Positions 62,148 through 64,000 of a DNA stretch of 64,000 bases are shown in pieces. The DNA is taken from contig NZ_SJPW01000001.1 of the NCBI RefSeq assembly GCF_007860125.1, positions 1,425,900 to 1,489,899 of the forward strand, written 5' to 3'. The notes beneath the pieces were generated by a model, which saw nothing but the letters and a program-made list of their open reading frames with translations, was not told the DNA's origin and made no database searches. Numbering within the stretch: position 1 is the first letter of the stretch; every line of letters starts with the position of its first letter. The DNA is from Rubripirellula tenax (GTDB lineage: Bacteria; Planctomycetota; Planctomycetia; Pirellulales; Pirellulaceae). Position numbers and translations under genes: made by a program.

Positions 62148-64000
62148 TTACAACTTGGGAACCGGGCGTTTGGGTGCCTTCTTGATCATCTTCGCTTTGT
62201 CGTCTTTAGGCACGTTATTGTTATTATTGTTGTTGCCGGGCCCCCTCTCCTTCTTCGGTGCCAAGTCAGTGAACTCTTCTTTCCAAGTCCAACCGATCGG
62301 AACTTCCAGTTCTTCTTTAGCTAACAAAGCCCACGGGGTCCCCGGGTGATCCTTCACAACGTCCGTTAAAAGCTGTCTTGCGGAATCGGATTCGTTCTTC
62401 CATTTGCTGCCCACCGATATTTCTTCGCTGGGCTGCAGAATCCACGTGTTGTTCTTAGCTTCTTTGAACGCCATTCCTAACTTGGCTCGCGCCAGCATCG
62501 CGTTGTACGTTTCGGTGCGCACCTTTTGGGCTAGCACCCGCCCCATCGCCAAATCAAAACCGGCGCGCCATCGGGGGCTGTCCTCTTTTTCTCGGTACTT
62601 CATTCCCGGCTCTAACGTTTGCGCCATCCGCGCCAACGGATTTTCAAGCACGGCGGCGGCTTGTTGGGCATCGCTAAGATCACCGGCCAATTGAGCTTCG
62701 TTGATGCGAACGAACTTGGTTCGCGGGCGACTTAGACCCGTCGCGGGCTTCAACTGGGCGGCTTGAACCAGGGATTGGCGTAGCGGGCTGGCCTTCACCT
62801 TTGAAACGTAATCCGATTGTGAAAGGTAGTCGGGACGGTAACGCGACATCGCCAACGGATCAAAGAAGTACTTCAAGTCCGACGCGAACGCATCGACTTC
62901 GCCGCGACGGACTTCGCGGTTTACGTTTCGGTTCGGGTGAACGGTAAAATAGATACCGCCGGTCTCGTAGCAAAGCCGCGTCAACGCGTAGGGACCGAAT
63001 CCGCTGTCAATGACGGGCTCTTGTTCAAAGTTGCCGGTAAAGCCGACTTGAACTCGTTCGGGCAAGTACGTTTCGGGGCCCTGGTCGACTTCTGCCCATT
63101 GAGGTGACTGGTCGTACTTGGGATCAGGGTCGACATACTTTACCAATGTGTGTTGGCGGCCGAACGGCGCGGGAACACCAATCACATAAACCGGAATGCC
63201 CCATTTGCGACACGCATCGATCGACGGTTCAAGCAAGTTGTCATCGTCGCCCTTCTCGTCGGTGACGACGATGAAGAGGACGTTCCGCTGAGGCCCGGCG
63301 GCACCGACGCTGCGACGCAGCGAACGGTATTCATTGGCCGCCGATGTGATCGCCGAGAACACCTTTTCTTCACCGGACGAATCGATCGAAATGTTGTCGA
63401 TGATGTCCTTGATCTTGTCCAAATCGTCCGTCGGCTCTTCGGTGTACAGTTTCACTTCCTTACCGAATCCGATGACCGACGTCAAAAGCGGGATGTCTTT
63501 GTCGTTGCGTCGGAACGCCTTGGATTCGCTCTTTTCGGCGATTCCCAATTCGGTATAGATGCGATCGAAGCGGTCACGGATCTCGCGGCGTTGGCGATGC
63601 AGAGAACCGCTTTGATCGAACAGCCAAACGATCAACGTCGGGCGTTCTTCCATCGATTGCAACAACTCGAACGTGATTCGATCGACTGCACCGACGGCGC
63701 CCTCGGCACCTTGTCCGACTTTACCTTTTTGGTTTTCTAACTTGTCCAACGGCGCGACGGCTTGGGTGAACATTTCGTTGAGCAAAAATTCACCGCGATC
63801 CGACTGCTCCAATTCGACGGGACTGGGGATCTCTGAAATCTCTGCAAAGATCTCGGCGGATGCTTCGGCCATATCGGCTTCCGCCAAACTGTTCGCACCG
63901 ACGCGGAGCTGGGGCATGTCGCTGTAGGTGACTTCGTCGATCATGTCGACTTTCTCAAGCGTCACGGCCGGCGGCTTCGACACGATCACAACAGCTTCTT
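62148..64000 (-). CDS. vWA-domain protein (5' end outside window)
   Basis: The frame remains open to the window edge, so the N-terminus is missing; at least 617 residues are present. The von Willebrand A domain (residues about 110-330 of the visible part) has the MIDAS motif in WLFDQSGSLHRQR, a Thr/Asp in FIVVTDEKGDDD, and GIPVYVIGVP. A later region is helical with no recognised domain. The tail has a run of seven Asn and then Lys/Pro-rich residues. These proteins are common in planctomycetes; the likely place is the periplasm or surface, but that depends on the missing N-terminus. It is on the same strand as the DUF485/symporter pair. Confidence 0.8.
   Translation of the reverse strand, partial: EAVVIVSKPPAVTLEKVDMIDEVTYSDMPQLRVGANSLAEADMAEASAEIFAEISEIPSPVELEQSDRGEFLLNEMFTQAVAPLDKLENQKGKVGQGAEGAVGAVDRITFELLQSMEERPTLIVWLFDQSGSLHRQRREIRDRFDRIYTELGIAEKSESKAFRRNDKDIPLLTSVIGFGKEVKLYTEEPTDDLDKIKDIIDNISIDSSGEEKVFSAITSAANEYRSLRRSVGAAGPQRNVLFIVVTDEKGDDDNLLEPSIDACRKWGIPVYVIGVPAPFGRQHTLVKYVDPDPKYDQSPQWAEVDQGPETYLPERVQVGFTGNFEQEPVIDSGFGPYALTRLCYETGGIYFTVHPNRNVNREVRRGEVDAFASDLKYFFDPLAMSRYRPDYLSQSDYVSKVKASPLRQSLVQAAQLKPATGLSRPRTKFVRINEAQLAGDLSDAQQAAAVLENPLARMAQTLEPGMKYREKEDSPRWRAGFDLAMGRVLAQKVRTETYNAMLARAKLGMAFKEAKNNTWILQPSEEISVGSKWKNESDSARQLLTDVVKDHPGTPWALLAKEELEVPIGWTWKEEFTDLAPKKERGPGNNNNNNNVPKDDKAKMIKKAPKRPVPKL
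62214..62234. repeat. Trinucleotide repeat encoding seven Asn in the vWA protein
   Basis: Seven consecutive Asn codons (a mix of AAC and AAT on the minus strand) in the linker GPG-N7-VPKDD. Mixed codons make it less slippage-prone than a pure repeat. Confidence 0.9.

Overview
The window looks like chromosomal DNA of a planctomycete, most likely a Rhodopirellula/Pirellulaceae relative. This rests on family content, not on a database search. It has a DUF1559 pseudopilin-like protein paired with a tiny lipoprotein, two large TPR/FG-GAP/UnbV (CRTAC) lipoproteins, a multihaem cytochrome with TPRs, a sulfatase, a Tat-exported Gfo/Idh/MocA oxidoreductase, leucine-rich-repeat lipoproteins and a vWA protein. 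There are many GTG/TTG starts and frequent 4-bp stop/start overlaps. I see no phage, transposase, integrase or CRISPR array. One tRNA (Pro-UGG) is present.

Layout. 0-9 kb: end of a CCA-adding-type enzyme, an M14-like aspartoacylase, an EEP-fold nuclease/phosphatase, HrpB helicase, a deoA-cdd pyrimidine salvage pair, and an HtrA protease. 9-18 kb: a transglutaminase-like protein, a Cys-rich lipoprotein, an alpha/beta hydrolase, a class IV aminotransferase, and two translationally coupled amidohydrolase-family proteins. 17.7-20.7 kb: a RimK ligase fused to a TrkA_C (RCK_C) domain, and a GNAT-nitrilase fusion. 20.7-26.9 kb: a minus-strand operon of a diaminobutyrate aminotransferase (EctB-like), a one-module NRPS-like protein (A-PCP-hydrolase), a second hydrolase and an MFS transporter. 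27-33.6 kb: a small acidic protein, a giant AsmA/TamB-like protein, a probable GT-C membrane protein and a GT2 glycosyltransferase. 33.8-44.3 kb: two CRTAC paralogues, one joined to a heptahaem cytochrome, flanking the DUF1559/lipoprotein pair. 44.5-49.4 kb: tRNA-Pro, a 3beta-HSD-like epimerase, a ketosynthase plus ACP, two small secreted proteins and an orphan cytochrome oxidase subunit III-like protein. 49.4-56.5 kb: KDPG aldolase, a gluzincin-LRR fusion, sulfatase, LRR lipoprotein, oxidoreductase. 56.7-64 kb: an ethylene-receptor-like histidine kinase with a FixJ-type regulator, an SSS symporter/DUF485 pair, and a vWA protein running off the end.

The two most interesting items are as follows. 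(1) The 20.7-26.9 kb cluster appears designed to make, activate and carrier-load an amino acid, perhaps 2,4-diaminobutyrate, without the other ectoine genes. Its gene logic recalls exosortase-A-associated ligase/hydrolase loci. (2) The histidine kinase at 56766-58880 has an N-terminal three-helix domain that keeps all six residues associated with Cu(I)/ethylene binding in plant ETR1 (D, Y, I, P, C, H). It is coupled by a TGATG overlap to a LuxR-type response regulator. The RimK-TrkA_C fusion and a structured, terminator-ended intergenic RNA candidate near 59.65-59.78 kb are secondary leads.
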